This document shows, in pieces, positions 1-11,800 of a stretch of DNA of 64,000 nt; position 1 is the first letter of the stretch, and each line of letters opens with the position of its first letter. The translations under genes were made by a program, and so were the position numbers. The notes below the pieces were generated by a model. The model saw nothing but the letters and a program-made list of their open reading frames with translations. It did no database searches and was not told the origin of the DNA. The DNA is taken from NCBI GenBank assembly GCA_039720395.1, contig CM077832.1:26213763-26277762 (forward strand), in the 5' to 3' direction. This DNA is from Liquidambar formosana. Its lineage: Eukaryota > Streptophyta > Magnoliopsida > Saxifragales > Altingiaceae.

Positions 1-985
1 TTAGGAAAATAGTTTCAATTATGAATATAATGTATACCCCCCAATGCACTATTTGTACATTAGAATGGTGATTGTCTGACACAGTTCTCCTCGTGTCCTT
101 TTGATCCCATTTTTCAGTCATTGGAGATGTGAGAGGGAGGGGCTTAATGGTGGGGATAGAGCTTGTCACTGACAGGAAGGAGAAGATAGCTGCCAAGGCA
201 GGAAACTGCAGTTTTGTTTGAGAAACTAAGAGGTATGTTACTTTGTTTCTCAGACAAAATACCAGAATGAAAAAACCTTAGAACACTAAGTTGTCTCCTT
301 AACAAATTTCCAACCAACGTACTAATCATTTAGTTTTTTCCTAAATGAAGAGCTCGGTATTTTAGTCGGGAAAGGTGGACTACATGGAAATGTTTTCAGA
401 ATAAAGCCTCCTATGTGTTTCACCAAGGACGATGCAGGTATTCTCTCTCTCTCACAGTATTTGAAGAATTAAATCCCTCTTGTTATAGATGGGCTGTGAC
501 CAGAAGACAGGAAAATGATTTGGAAGCCTGGTTACAAACTGGGAAAGAATGGCCCTACAGTGGAATTTTGTTTTTACTTTGCGTGTTTGTGGATTATGCA
601 GTTGTGCTATCATTTTTTGTTATAAACTTTTACTTGTTTCTGTATGTGCAGATTTCCTTGTGGATGCTTTGGATTATGCCATATCAAAGTTGTGAAGATC
701 AATATACCTGGAGCGAGAGATCTTAAAAATCTTTTAGAGATCTTAATCCTTTGGTGCCAAACCCCACGGAGAGCTTATTTTAAAAAATATAAGTAAATCT
801 TCAGACATCTGGGTCAGTGCTTACATGAGAAACAGTAGCTTGTTCTTTTTTCCGTCTTATGTGTAGAAACTAGTTTGATTTGCAATAAGTTTAGCAGCAA
901 CCCGCTAAAGGTGTTCATTATATACCAACACATAGCTAAAAAGATATACACATACATACATCCCATACCGGTTATGTTCCTATCA
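1..985. other. Unassigned AT-rich stretch
   Basis: No gene, RNA or transposon end is recognised here. A 103-codon open frame at 415-726 on the plus strand begins after a pyrimidine-rich CTCTCTCTCACAG that could be a splice acceptor. Its translation matches no family I know and its second half is hydrophobic because of AT-rich sequence. It could be a decayed exon, but there is no second line of support. Confidence 0.5.
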
Positions 986-987
986 GC

Positions 988-1121
988 ATGTGTTGATATA
1001 AGTTATATCAGCACCATGCATTGAGGGTTGTACTTTTTGCATTGGTCCAATGTACCTTATATCCCACTAATGCATAAGGTACAACTCCCAATGCGAGTGT
1101 TGATATAAGTTATATCAGCAC
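988..1121. repeat. Small foldback element (MITE-like)
   Basis: The 17-base palindrome TGATATAAGTTATATCA occurs at both ends (994-1010 and 1101-1117). Inside it, GCATTGAGGGTTGTAC on the left faces GTACAACTCCCAATGC on the right, so the whole 134-base block can fold back on itself. This looks like a short non-autonomous DNA element. No target-site duplication is clear, so the superfamily is not assigned. Confidence 0.65.
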
Positions 1122-1186
1122 GTACATACTTGATCATCATCCTATAACTACATACATATATATATAGTAGAGACAGAGTTCTTCTT

Positions 1187-1282
1187 ATAAAACTTTTAAA
1201 AATTCCATCTCAAAGACAAATTCTATTAAGAAATTCCTTACCCAAAATAAAACTTTTACAAATTCCATCTCAAAGACAAATG
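1187..1282. repeat. Two-copy direct repeat
   Basis: A roughly 33-base unit containing AAATTCCATCTCAAAGACAA occurs twice about 62 bases apart, preceded in both copies by AAAACTTTTA. It is a local tandem duplication with no coding content. Confidence 0.7.
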
Positions 1283-2414
1283 TCTGAATTTAAGTTGAGT
1301 TTCAACTTTCATAGTCTTTCATGCAGCCAAAAACCCACCCAAAAACTTATGACTTGTAAGGTTTGTAAGGTTCAAGAACAGTTGAAAGGTTGGGGTGAAA
1401 GTGAAACCATCCCCTACTCTCAAGAATTTGACAGGGGGCTGAGTAATCTATCACATAAAGTGTTTGAAATAAATTCCAACTTGCTAGTATTTAACAATTA
1501 ACCTGCTTTGACTAATTGGCCTTTTACATAAATCAAGTTGACAAACCAAAACAATTTAGCAAATAATTTTGAAACAACTAAAAGGATAAATGATTTGCTT
1601 GTGATTCCAAAAAAGGTAAAAGTTTTATATCATTCCAAACATTTGAATAATGTATTTAAAATTCACTAATTTTAAGTTTTCCTAGGTGAAAATTATTATT
1701 TGACCTCATAAGATAATTTCCCATTAATTATGTATAAAAGCTAAAAGTAGCTGCTCTTTTACATGACTACAAGAGAGATTTGGCATATGGGTGTAAATAT
1801 TTAACTTATTAGAAACCATTCCCGATTTGAATGATGCAAACATTCATTGGAAAAACCCCCAGCTTTAAATGATTTAAAGGTATTTATGCAATATGTTTGG
1901 ATTGATGATGATGTAAGAATCCCTAAAGCTGAAGCTCTTGCGTTAAAATATGGTCTCATTCTTGCAAGAAGGAATTTAAGCAACTGTAAGATATAAGGGC
2001 ATGCCAAGATAGTGATGAAGAGTGTTCGCAATTTTTTTTTTCTTTTAGATGTCCTTGGTATATCTTTATCATTTTAAACGATCGTATAACATCATCTCAC
2101 ATAGTACGTTGTATTAATGTTGGGATTTTCCGTGTTTATAGATAAGCTAAAAATGCAGTAGATTCCTTCACCGGCTTTAAAGTAATGTAGTTTGGGATTC
2201 TAATTTTCCTACAGATCCATATATTGTCTATTCTTTGGAAAAATGTTACACATACACCTGCATGCATGCACGCGAGCACACACAGGAAGTTCATTGAACG
2301 AGGATGAATGATAATGAAGATGGAGACAGAAAGCAATACATAGTATTAACTTGACTGGCACTAAAAATAGGGATAGACAATTATTTGACAAGACTGAGAA
2401 GATGTGATATATTA
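1283..2414. other. Non-coding AT-rich stretch
   Basis: I see no gene here. Open frames on both strands are short and low in information. A minus-strand frame at 1801-2031 reads continuously for 76 codons but resembles no family I know. Confidence 0.5.
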
Positions 2415-2650
2415 CCAGCTGGTTCACGAAGCTCACCAAAGCTTCCAGCCTCTCCATTGCAGTATTCATCTGTGGAAAGTAACTTTTCCTTCATCCAGTT
2501 GACCAGCTGCTACAGTTTCCGCTTGCTGACATGATTGTTTCAAGTTATAAACATCCAAAACTTGTTGGGTCTGAAGGGCTCAAGCTGTGTCACAAGAACC
2601 TGTCTCCAACATAAATTTGTGAAGAAGAATTATTTCATAATTGATGAATC
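2415..2650 (-). pseudogene. TGA-type bZIP transcription factor fragment (DOG1-domain region)
   Basis: On the minus strand three blocks in order match the C-terminal domain of plant TGA bZIP factors: VLVTQLEP, then QQVLDVYNLKQSCQQAE and TVAAGQLDEG, then AMERLEALVSFVNQ. In intact proteins these belong to the DOG1-like region that follows the bZIP and contributes to NPR1 interaction and DNA-bound dimers. Here the usual segment between QQAE and TVAAG (the EDALSQGMEKLQQTLA-like part) is missing, and a frame change separates AAGQLDEG from MERLEAL. The bZIP and the last exon are not found nearby. It is therefore a relic or captured gene fragment. The family call rests on remembered motifs and is fairly secure; the gene's origin is unknown. 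Confidence 0.72.
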
Positions 2651-2803
2651 ATACCGATGCAAAACATGTAAACAAGAAAGGGAAAATTGAGTCTATGGGA
2701 TATTCTTTGCATTGGATTAATGATCATAATTCACGTTAGGATATACTATGATAATAATCAGTACTTGTTAACTTGGCGCACAGTCAATATTAGTAGTTTC
2801 TTA

Positions 2804-3220
2804 GGGTGCATTTGGATGCACTACCATTTTTGCAACATTTTAAAGCTGGAAGCAGAAGTAAGGGTTTTTGCTATATTTTCAAATTTCTATGTTTGGAGGT
2901 ACCAACTGTTACCTATTTTGAAAGATTACAAAAAAAAAAAAAAATGTTTGGAGGTGGTGACTGGTGATTACGTCATGGCGATGGTGGTAACGATGACAAG
3001 GAGGTGGTTTGGAGAGGTAGAAAATTTTCGTAGTTATTTTAAAAACTGAGGTAGTAGAAAATTTTCACTATCCCAATTTCCTTTTCGGTAGTTACTTTAT
3101 AAAGCAAAAAATCAAAGTAACGCCACTAAAGGTGCTCTACTACCAAAATTCATGTTTTTGCTACACTTTTTCTCTAAAAAAATAAAAATACAAAGGTTGA
3201 AAGCTTATCCAAACAGCACC
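2804..3220. mobile_element. Tourist-like MITE (PIF/Harbinger type)
   Basis: The left end GGGTGCATTTGGAT and the right end ATCCAAACAGCACC form terminal inverted repeats. They are flanked by the 3-base duplication TTA at 2801-2803 and 3221-3223. A 3-base TTA/TAA duplication with a GGGTGY(N)TTTGG end is typical of Tourist elements mobilised by PIF/Harbinger transposase. The 417-base body has no real coding capacity; a 120-codon frame crossing it (2687-3049) is incidental. Confidence 0.75.
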
Positions 3221-3335
3221 TTAGCAAATAAATCAAGTATTAGATTGTAGGCGGGGAGAGTTCACGCCTATTGGAGTAACAGGTAACGTTACTGCAGCGT
3301 AGTGCTATTCACACAACTGTTACAATGAACTCATA

Positions 3336-3780
3336 AGGGCGCGTTTGGTGTGCAGAAGTGAATGGATGGAAATGGGAATTCCAACTCATTCCCATGTATC
3401 GGCCATTTGCTCAGTTAGAATATGTATTCAGAAATGAGTCTTCGTGGGAATGAGATAACTCCACCTCCACCTATCACCAACCCCCACCCCCGAAAGAAAA
3501 AATGATATATTATCACCACCACCCACCCATCGCCACCTCCCACCACTACCACCACTAGCCAGTAGTCACCCACCCATCACAACCACCCACTACTCATCGA
3601 TCATCTTTACCCACCCACCACCAGTAGCAACACTCGTCACCTTGCCTTTACCACCCACTCATTACCAACACCCCGCATCACCAATTACTCATCACCACAA
3701 CCAACCACCCACCATTTATCATCTCCACCACCCACCACCCATCCATCACCACCACCGCTACCACCTTTATCTCAGACTTT
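3336..3780. repeat. CACC-rich low-complexity tract after a MITE-like end
   Basis: A GGGCGCGTTTGGTGT end at about 3338 looks like one terminus of a PIF-type MITE, followed by ATTCC/GGAAT motifs. From about 3462 to 3770 the sequence is a degenerate run of CACC, CCACC and CATCACC units. The matching right terminus was not found with confidence; a CTAAACCAAACAC stretch near 3905 is a weak candidate. Confidence 0.5.
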
Positions 3781-4023
3781 AATCCCTTCGCCACCATCCT
3801 TAGTTAATTGGAAGAGTCATTATATGAAAGATTAACCATGATCAAAAGGATACTTTTGAAAAAGTACATCAAAATCGATTCCATTCCTGCATGAAGGTTG
3901 GCTAAACCAAACACTAGAATAGGACTGGAATCTAATTTCTATAAAATATCCCCAATGTGTCCAAAAATGTTGGTATGGGGACGACCCTAATATGGAACCT
4001 ATAAAAGTTATTGGTAACAAATT

Positions 4024-4345
4024 TGTTGGAAAAATACCATATCCCATGTCAGTTAATAATAAAAATTGACATGGCTTATACTTGTTTGGACTTTCCACTT
4101 AATAGTTTAGGCTTTTTGATTGAAAACTTAATATGGTATTAGGGCATGTCAATCTTAGCCGTTTTATTTGTGAGCCCGTCTTTGTTGTTCATAGGTTCAT
4201 TTTTATCTTATTAGGCCTGCAGTACTTGAGGGGGAGTGTTAGAAAAATACCATATCCCACATCGGTTAATTATAAAAATTGACATGACTTTTACTTGTTT
4301 AGACCCTCCACCTAATAGCTTAGACTTTTAGGTTAGAAACTAACA
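4024..4345 (+). mobile_element. TRIM (terminal-repeat retrotransposon in miniature)
   Basis: Two direct repeats of about 108 bases (4024-4130 and 4237-4345) both begin TGTTRGAAAAATACCATATC; the second ends TAACA. Three bases after the first lies TGGTATTAGGGC (4134-4145), close to the initiator-methionine tRNA primer site TGGTATCAGAGC used by Copia elements. A purine tract GAGGGGGAG precedes the second repeat. The whole element is about 322 bases. The flanking five bases are AAATT and ATATT, a one-mismatch target duplication. There is no coding sequence, as expected for a TRIM. Confidence 0.85.
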
Positions 4346-4350
4346 ATATT

Positions 4351-5354
4351 GCTAGGCGTGAAAGGAATTCTCATACACAATAGCTATATATTGACCAGGT
4401 TTTTAGTGAATCAACAAGCAGTAGTAAGCTGTCTATGGTTTAGATCATAATCCAAGCTTGACCCAAATGCAACTTATTAAATTCCCCAAAGAAGGATCCG
4501 ACAATTCAAATTCATTTTCAATTTGGAGATCCAATTATTATCAAATAGATTTCTGACATAAACTGCCCTTTAATCAAGATTTGAATATAGATATGTCAAA
4601 CTAATTGGTACGCATATAAGCCGAAACTTGCACCCTCCGATCAAAACCGCTTCTCGTTTTGAATTGAGTAAAATACCTTTAAGTGATTCCCATAGCAAGT
4701 TTTTTTTCAAACTCTAAAACATTGTAATCTTCATTTTACATGTCTGTTTTTTTATAAAATTTATATTTTTAGAATTTATTGAAATAAGCTCCATTATCAG
4801 TCCAAAGAGCATGAACTCTCCGTCCACCCAGTTTGTCCACACAAGAAGGATGGAGTCCATGTGGGGGAGAAAACTTCGAAGGTAATGGCTGCCCAAATAC
4901 ACTTGTATCCACGATTTTAGAGGTGGACACCAAGCTAGTCAACCAGGTGCAAATTATTTTAGTTTTGTCAACTTTGTGTTTTTTGTACTATGGGCCATAT
5001 TTTCCCAATTTCTATGCTTAACTCGTATTTGTAATTCAATTATTCTAGTCAGAGTATACTTCACATGGAAGCCTAGGACCTTCTAACAAGTACGACCAAG
5101 AGAAGCAAACAAACCTTCTGACAAGGTAAAAGAGATTTACACTGGGTACTTATTTTTCTCTCTTTTCAAATTATATAGAATTTTACAATCTCTTATTGTT
5201 CTTTTATAAATGGGGAAAATTAGCAATAACCCTTATTAGGGGACTGCTTTTAACAAAAAACCCATTATAAGATTTTTTAACTTTTATTGTTTAAAAGATT
5301 CTTTATGCAAAAGGAAATGTTTTTTTAAAAATACTTATTTTAACCTTTTATATT
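4351..5354. other. No gene seen
   Basis: AT-rich sequence with only short open frames. The 62-codon frames at 4714-4902 (minus) and 4833-5021 (plus) overlap each other and match nothing I recognise. Confidence 0.5.
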
Positions 5355-5404
5355 TTGAGGTATGTTTCAAACCAGATTCATAGAGGAAGAAGGGAGGGGC
5401 GAGC

Positions 5405-5410
5405 GGAGGG

Positions 5411-5468
<58 letters not shown>

Positions 5469-5560
5469 GAGAGGAGGGGCTATGAAGATTTGGAAGATGA
5501 AGAAGAAGAAGAAGAAGAAGAAGAAGAAGAAGAAGAAAAACCAGATCTAGAAAGAGAGAG
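5405..5560. repeat. Compound microsatellite (GA)n and (GAA)n
   Basis: An uninterrupted AG dinucleotide run at about 5411-5463 is followed by an AAG trinucleotide run at about 5497-5535, then degenerate GA/GAAGAT repeats to about 5605. Open frames through it code only for R/E or K/E runs and are not genes. Confidence 0.9.
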
Positions 5561-5744
5561 AGGGAGGGGCTGTGAAGATCAAGAAGATGAAGAAGAAAAA
5601 CCAGATCTGAAAAATGAGATTTTCTTCTCTAATGGCAACCAACCTTCTCCGACTACTACCCTGCCATGGCTGTCATCTTCTTCTTCTTCTTCTTCTTTTT
5701 TTGTTTTCTCATTTTTTGTGTGTCTTTGTTTGCAACTTTAGATC

Positions 5745-6260
5745 TGTTGATTTTTAGGGGCTGTTTTGGGGGCTACTATTGTAGTGGTTTTGTCAAAGCA
5801 TAAAGTAATAAGTTGCTATTGTGTTGCTTTATAATTTTTCAAAGGACAATAGTAAATTATTACTATTGTAGTGTTTTTTTATATTTTTTCAAAGATAACA
5901 GTATTTTGTTACAATGTAGTGTATAAATTTTTTCAAACACACAATAGTAAACTAATACTGTTGTCTGTATAATTTTTTCAAAGCACACAATAGTAAACCA
6001 ACAATAAAGTGATACTGTTACACAAACTAACTACTAACAGTAAAATGATACTATTGCACAAACTAACTTACCAACAGTAAAGTGATACTGTTGCATAAAA
6101 AAATTGGTACAATTTGATATTGTTGCCATTCAAATACACTAGCAACAGTAAAGTGGTTATGTTGCAATGCTTTAAGATAAACAAAGGGTTGTATTTTACT
6201 ATTTAACAAATCAGAATTATCCATAAACAATATTAACACTTTACTGTTAGTGATTTTTTT
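5745..6260. repeat. Degenerate short repeats with ACAATAGTAAA motifs
   Basis: Variants of ACAATAGTAAAYTAATACTG and CAACAGTAAAGTGATACTGTT recur on both strands about every 40-60 bases. Some copies face each other and could pair. It reads like a decayed MITE or satellite-like cluster. No termini were defined. Confidence 0.45.
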
Positions 6261-6311
6261 GTCAACACATGTGTAAAAAATGACAAAAAACTTCCAAACA
6301 TCTATTTACCT

Positions 6312-6353
6312 TCTCACGCACACACGCACGCACACACACACACACACACACAC
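6312..6353. repeat. CA dinucleotide microsatellite
   Basis: A run of CA/CG-interrupted CACACA repeats about 40 bases long, followed by an AAGAAGAAG stretch near 6390-6415. Confidence 0.9.
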
Positions 6354-6558
6354 AAGTTTTCAAATCTGGAGTTTGGAGTTGGAGATAAGAAGAAGAAGAA
6401 CAAGAAGAAGAAGAATGAGGGTATTTTTGTCTGTATCATGGTGAAAAGGGTTTTTACTAATCAGTTTTTTTTATAGGGCCTATTGTTAAACTACTCTTAT
6501 ACTTAGGGGTTTTGGCCAAAAATCCCTTTATAAATTGGGTAGCTATTATTTTTGGGGT

Positions 6559-6955
6559 GGTTATTGTCACGACAAAATTTTGTAAGTATCTCCCATTTTT
6601 AAAAATTTTCAAGATTTTATGAAAAATATAAAGGTTTTCACGAAATTGATTGTATTGTCCACTAGAAAACATCATTTTAAACAACTCAATAGAAGAAAAT
6701 TTTCCCAAAATTTGTCATTTAAGTGGATTTTTTGATCATTTTTCATAAAAAATCTGTAAAAATGAAACAAAAATTATAAATACCAAAAAATCCACTTAAA
6801 CAATAGATTTTTGGAAAAAATTTCTTCTACAAAGTTGTTCAAAATGATGTTTTCTGGTGGACCACATGGCTAGTTTTTGTGAAAACCTTTTATATTCTTC
6901 ATAAAACCTTGAAAGTTTAAAACAAGTGGGGCTGCTTAAAAAATTTTGTGGTTGA
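6559..6955. mobile_element. Foldback element (long-hairpin MITE)
   Basis: The two halves are imperfect reverse complements around a centre near 6757. For example, GTTTTCACGAAATTGATTG on the left faces a counterpart near 6885-6900, and AACATCATTTTAAACAACT faces AAGTTGTTCAAAATGATGTT. The outer parts GACAAAATTTTGTAAG and AAAAAATTTTGTGGTTG also pair. The transcript would form a hairpin with an arm near 190 bases, a typical small-RNA source. There is no coding content; the 83-codon minus frame at 6457-6708 is a shadow of one arm. Confidence 0.75.
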
Positions 6956-6990
6956 CCAAACGATTTCCTCCATAAACTTGAAGGAATACT

Positions 6991-7063
6991 GAATTGAGTT
7001 TGCTCACCACTCCTAATTGATTAATTCGAATTGAGTGTGCTCACCACTCCTAACTGATTAATT
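6991..7063. repeat. 37-base tandem duplication
   Basis: GAATTGAGTTTGCTCACCAC plus the following TCCTAATTGATTAATT occurs twice in tandem (starts 6991 and 7028) with three or four differences. Confidence 0.85.
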
Positions 7064-7752
7064 GCTCGTACTTGTTCTAGTATGCACACTCAGAAACACA
7101 TACAGCCTTTTTTTTGGCATCCTAGTTTTACCAACCTTTTTTTTTTCCCGTATTTCTTTTCTTCCAAACTTATATTTCTTCCACAGACACGACATGTTGT
7201 CTTCTGATTTTCTGTGGTAAACTCTTGCTCTGCATATTCTTTTCCACAGATCACTTGTCTTTGGTATCTTTGTTTCACTTCAATGTTTCCATGTCTTTTT
7301 GTAAGATGTCCTGTTTCTGGTTCTCTGTGATTGACACATAAGGTGTCTACCTATTCTCAATTCTGAGAAAAAACAAAGGGAGCATCATTTACTGCCTCAG
7401 TACCTAGCTAGTGACATGCTTGTCTTATTTCTCTCTTGACTTTTCACTTCTTTCTTCTAAAATCTAAATGCTATAGTTTTTGTGTTTCTCTATATTTTAT
7501 CTTAAATTTATAATTAAAATTATTTTTGGGTTACTCGGGTGTTTCATGGGTGACAGTCCATCCGTTAGGAAAATTTTATCACATTTTTCTCTAGTGGTTC
7601 TTAATTTTTAATAACTCGTCTTTAAACTTGATATGAGTATAAACAAACTGAAACAGCTTTTCACAGGTTCATGGTTGTATATTCAAGTTCTTTTCACGCC
7701 CATTACTCCATTAGTAAACCTTCTTTTACTTCTGAACTTTCTGTATTAACAG

Positions 7753-7806
7753 GCACAAAGACGTACGTCTTGCACAAAACCTCATAAAAGCCGCTTGCGA
7801 AAAAAG
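7753..7806 (+). other. Exon-like 54-base segment
   Basis: The segment lies between a good acceptor (CTGTATTAACAG) and a good donor (AAAAAG followed by GTAAGA). One frame reads HKDVRLAQNLIKAACEKR without interruption, which is protein-like in composition. No neighbouring exon or family match was recognised. It may be a lone exon of a decayed or captured gene, or chance. Confidence 0.25.
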
Positions 7807-7809
7807 GTA

Positions 7810-8737
7810 AGAAGAGTTATGCTTCACAGTGGATGCTTATAATTAAATGTGAAACATGGATCATTACAATTGTTGTTAGTACTATTTACTTTCTCATTGT
7901 CACCCCCAAAAAATTTAAGTACACAACATCTCGCCACGTATGTAAATCTTAGTGCGTGAACTAGGAAACACATCCCATATAACTAGATAAATACATATAA
8001 ATCTTGAGCCCCAATTAAATATTCAACATAATCTAAATTCTAATAATTAAGAAATCCATCAACCAACAAAATGTCTCGACCAAAGTCAGAAATAAATAAT
8101 AAATGCATCCCAACAATGGTTCCTCGCTACATGTTTCATTCTCTCAAGAATTTATTAGCAACCACTCCTACTACTAGAAATAAAATGAACTATGTTACCC
8201 TTGGAGAACTCTCGTCTCCTCAGTTGTTACCTGAAAATGTGGAAATTAACATGGGTGAGCTTCGCAAGTAGAATACAACAACCTTGTGCGCGTGTGTGAT
8301 TATTCAACAATAATGCAATAATGTTTCAAAAACTAAACACATGCAAGTATCAATTAAATAATCACTAACATGCATCTCAGCAAATGATCCAAATAATTAA
8401 ATCTGATACTATAGTTAAACAAGAGAGATTTAAGTCCCTATACTAACACAGTGAGACTACACGTACAACCCACTTTCCAATCACATAAACACGGTGTGGA
8501 TAGTACCTGACAAACTGGTACAACCACACCTCAATGTGAATATAAACGGTATGATTAATACCCGATGAATTGATATTACCATACCTTAATGTGATTTATA
8601 CGGCTATCAGATTAGTGCAATAACTATTTAGGGTCTTGCACCCAAGGACTACCTTGTTCCCTACTTGCTTGTCGTCAAAACCCATATAATACCTAATAAG
8701 TGGGTATGCTTACAATTACTACCAGCAATCCCCCCAT
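7810..8737. other. Possible LTR remnant, otherwise unassigned
   Basis: A TGTCACCCCCAAAAAAT start near 7897 resembles gypsy LTR starts. Downstream are repeats of the ACGGTGTGGATAGTACCTGA / ACGGTATGATTAATACC kind at 8490-8570. A 66-codon frame at 8071-8271 has no recognised match. No second end, primer site or duplication was found. Confidence 0.35.
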
Positions 8738-8889
8738 GGATTCAGATTTGGTGCAGTTGGCTACTTTAATTGCATCGTGCAGTAGCCATTCAGATTGTGA
8801 CATATGGCAAGGGGAAAAGAAGAATGGTTGAGCTTTAACACGCATGAAACAGGCATCGTTTCATTTAGCACGCTTTAAGCGTTAACATT

Positions 8890-11800
8890 TGTGGACCCGT
8901 GAAAGTGGCCCACATGGGTTGAAAAGGGAGTCGCCATCTCATTTTTTAAAAGAAACAAGGTAAACCCTAAAAACCAATTTTGTTTTAAGAAAACAAAAAA
9001 ATAACTCCATATTTAAAAAGGAAAGACAAAAACAGTCTTTTGGAAACCAAAGAAATTGGGGATCCGGAGGCTAAGTTATGACATGGGAAGGTTCTAGGCA
9101 TAGCCTATAGGCACTCATGTCACTCTTTCGGTCTCTTAATTTAATTGGGCTAAATCAATGTCTTAAACTCATACAAATCATCAATTATCATTACAAGACA
9201 GCATGCATGTCATCCATTCATTCATCTACATAAGTACGTAAATCAAAGAAAAAAAGAAAAGAGTAAAGGGGGAGAGAAAACCTAGGATACTTAGCATCCT
9301 AGGGCGGACTTGAACCTCACGAACAGTACCTATGTACCATGTATGGAAATACATGGATCAAAGTCCACGTAGTTCGAATGAGAATAGGGTTATAAACTAA
9401 TAGAGGCCTATGGTAAACCTTAAGTTTCCTTTCAAGAAAAATATGATAAGTTTCCAAAGATAAATGATTCTCAAAAGCTCTTTAGAAAATATGGAATTTC
9501 AATAGAAACTTTTTATTAAAAGGTATTCTTTTATGAAAGGAAACTATAGAATCTATCATATCCCCTTATTAGGAAATAACCTTAGGAGAGAGAAAGGGAA
9601 AGTTTAAGGAAAGAAAGGTGAATTAGGGTACCTTCAAACTTTACCTACCTTGAGCAAAAGCAACCTGTCAAAATAACCACCCTATTTCATAAGGTAATTA
9701 CTTTATTTGCAAGATTTCATCTTGCAATAGCCAAAATAATCACCCCACATTGGTGGGATAATTGCACCTGTCTATGGCTTTGCATCTGTTAAGCACTTGT
9801 AATTTGCATGCAATATACACCAAAAATACCAACCTAGTTCCCAACCAAGCAATTATCATGCTTAAACATAGGCAATCACATGCTCAAAATATAATATTAA
9901 TGACAATAAACAAATCTGGACAGAATTGAAATAAGGCTTAAAATCATCCATGAGTCATGTGAATAACACGAATCATGAACTAATAGAAACCCTAATTCAG
10001 CCCTATACGCAATGGCATCCAAAAACCCTAAAATCCACTACCATGAACTGCTCAAAATATAACATTAAGGATAATAAACAAATCTGGACAGAATGGTATT
10101 AAGGCCTATATTCATCCACTAACATGCAAACAACAGAAATAGTGAACAATTATAAACCCTAATTCAATCCTAGAATCATGGCATGCATAAAAACCCTAAA
10201 ATCCATTATATGAATGCTGAAAATATCATAGTTATTCTATGTGCAATACATATACAACAACTATGAAGAAAAAATAAAGAAAAACCCTATGCTACTATGC
10301 TATATGCAACTAAATCAACACAAGGATGATAGAAACCCTAGAATCACAACTGTGCTTTAAACCACATGAAATAACTCTAAATCATGCAAAATCAATTATG
10401 AACAGCATTCTAATCATGCATATTAACAACTAGATGCATCAACACATGATAAAAATGCAAGCTTGAACATGAAATATAGCTATTCTAAGCAAAAACCCTA
10501 TTTCAGCACGAGAGAAATCCTAGAATTGAAACCATGCATTAAATCACATGAAATAATCCCCTAGCATGCAAAACTAACCATGAACACTATTTTAATCATG
10601 TATATAAACTAATAGAAGCATCATCACATGATAAAAATGCAAGCTTGATCATGAAATCTAGCTATTCTAAGCAAAAACCCTATTTCAGCACGATAGAAAC
10701 CCTAGAATTCCAACTATGCATTAAATCACATGAAATAATCCAACTATATGCAGAATTCATCATGAATAATATTTAAACCATACATATTAACCATTAAAAG
10801 CATTAACACATGATAAAAATACTAACTTGAACAGCATTAGAACTATTCTAAGTGAAACCCTAATTTCAATATGAAAGAGAGGGAGGTATACCTATGGTGG
10901 AGTTCTCTTGCTGTTGTAGAGCCTTCTTCTCTTCTTATGAATTGCTGGAAACACTCTCCTTCAAGCCTCTAAGAAAAACTCTAGCCCTCCTTCAAGCTCT
11001 CTCTCTCACTCTCTCACTTAGAAATTAGGTTAAAATGCCCTAAGGATGGTTGTAATTGCCTCTAAGTGCCTCCAAGTGCCTCCAAGTGCCCCTTAAATGC
11101 TGAAGCATAATGGGATATTTATAGAGTTTAAGGGAAATCCCTCAATGGTTGGGATTAAAACCCTAGATATTGATCCAAGGGTCCTTAGAGACTTCATTGG
11201 GTCTCAAGTAGGTTAATTAGGGTTAAAAATAAGGTGGAATGGCGGCTGGAGGCGGAATAGTTCGAGAAAATAGGAAAGAGTTCGCTTCAGCACTCAAAAA
11301 AGGAAAGTGGCTCGGGTGACCACCTGGGGCTGGGCGGCTAGAAGCCTAGGCCCAAGCGGCTAGCCGCCCAGGCCTGGGTGGTCACCCGAGGCCTCGTCAC
11401 TTCTTTCCTTATTTTGTCCATTTCAGTTTCCAAATGTGTTTCAGGGCTCAAATCAACTCCGATTTTGACGAAACGAAAGCCAAAACGACCGTGTTTCGAA
11501 GGGGAATATGTTTTGAGTCACTTTAGGGCAAAAAACCCTAGCCATGGCTGCATGGTTAGGTTTTACAAATACGGCTAACTGCTATGCACCACCATCACTT
11601 AGCTTAGGTATGCACACAGGGTCGCACTGAATGTCTTCCAATTCGAAATTTAACCTTCTAAAACACATTTGGGGATGAAATTAAGACTAATAAAAGTCAA
11701 ATGAATAAGCATGGAGTGAAAATCATGAGCCGATTTGAGCTAACCCGAAGTGGGTCTCTTAACCAACTCGAACCATATTGAGCCATTTTAATCTCGAACC

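Noticed and set aside
415..726. 103-codon frame near the window start as a gene
   Set aside because: A single exon-like segment with an AT-driven hydrophobic half; no recognised family and no partner exons.
5355..5741. 128-codon open frame rich in arginine, glutamate and serine
   Set aside because: It is the translation of GA and GAA microsatellites; both strands and other frames are equally open.
7090..7278. Cysteine-rich minus-strand frame with CxxC pairs
   Set aside because: Short, no introns, no recognised zinc-finger family, and it lies in AT-rich sequence between repeats.
8729..8737. Target duplication of the large TIR element
   Set aside because: TCCCCCCAT on the left and CCTCTACTC on the right do not match well enough to claim a duplication.
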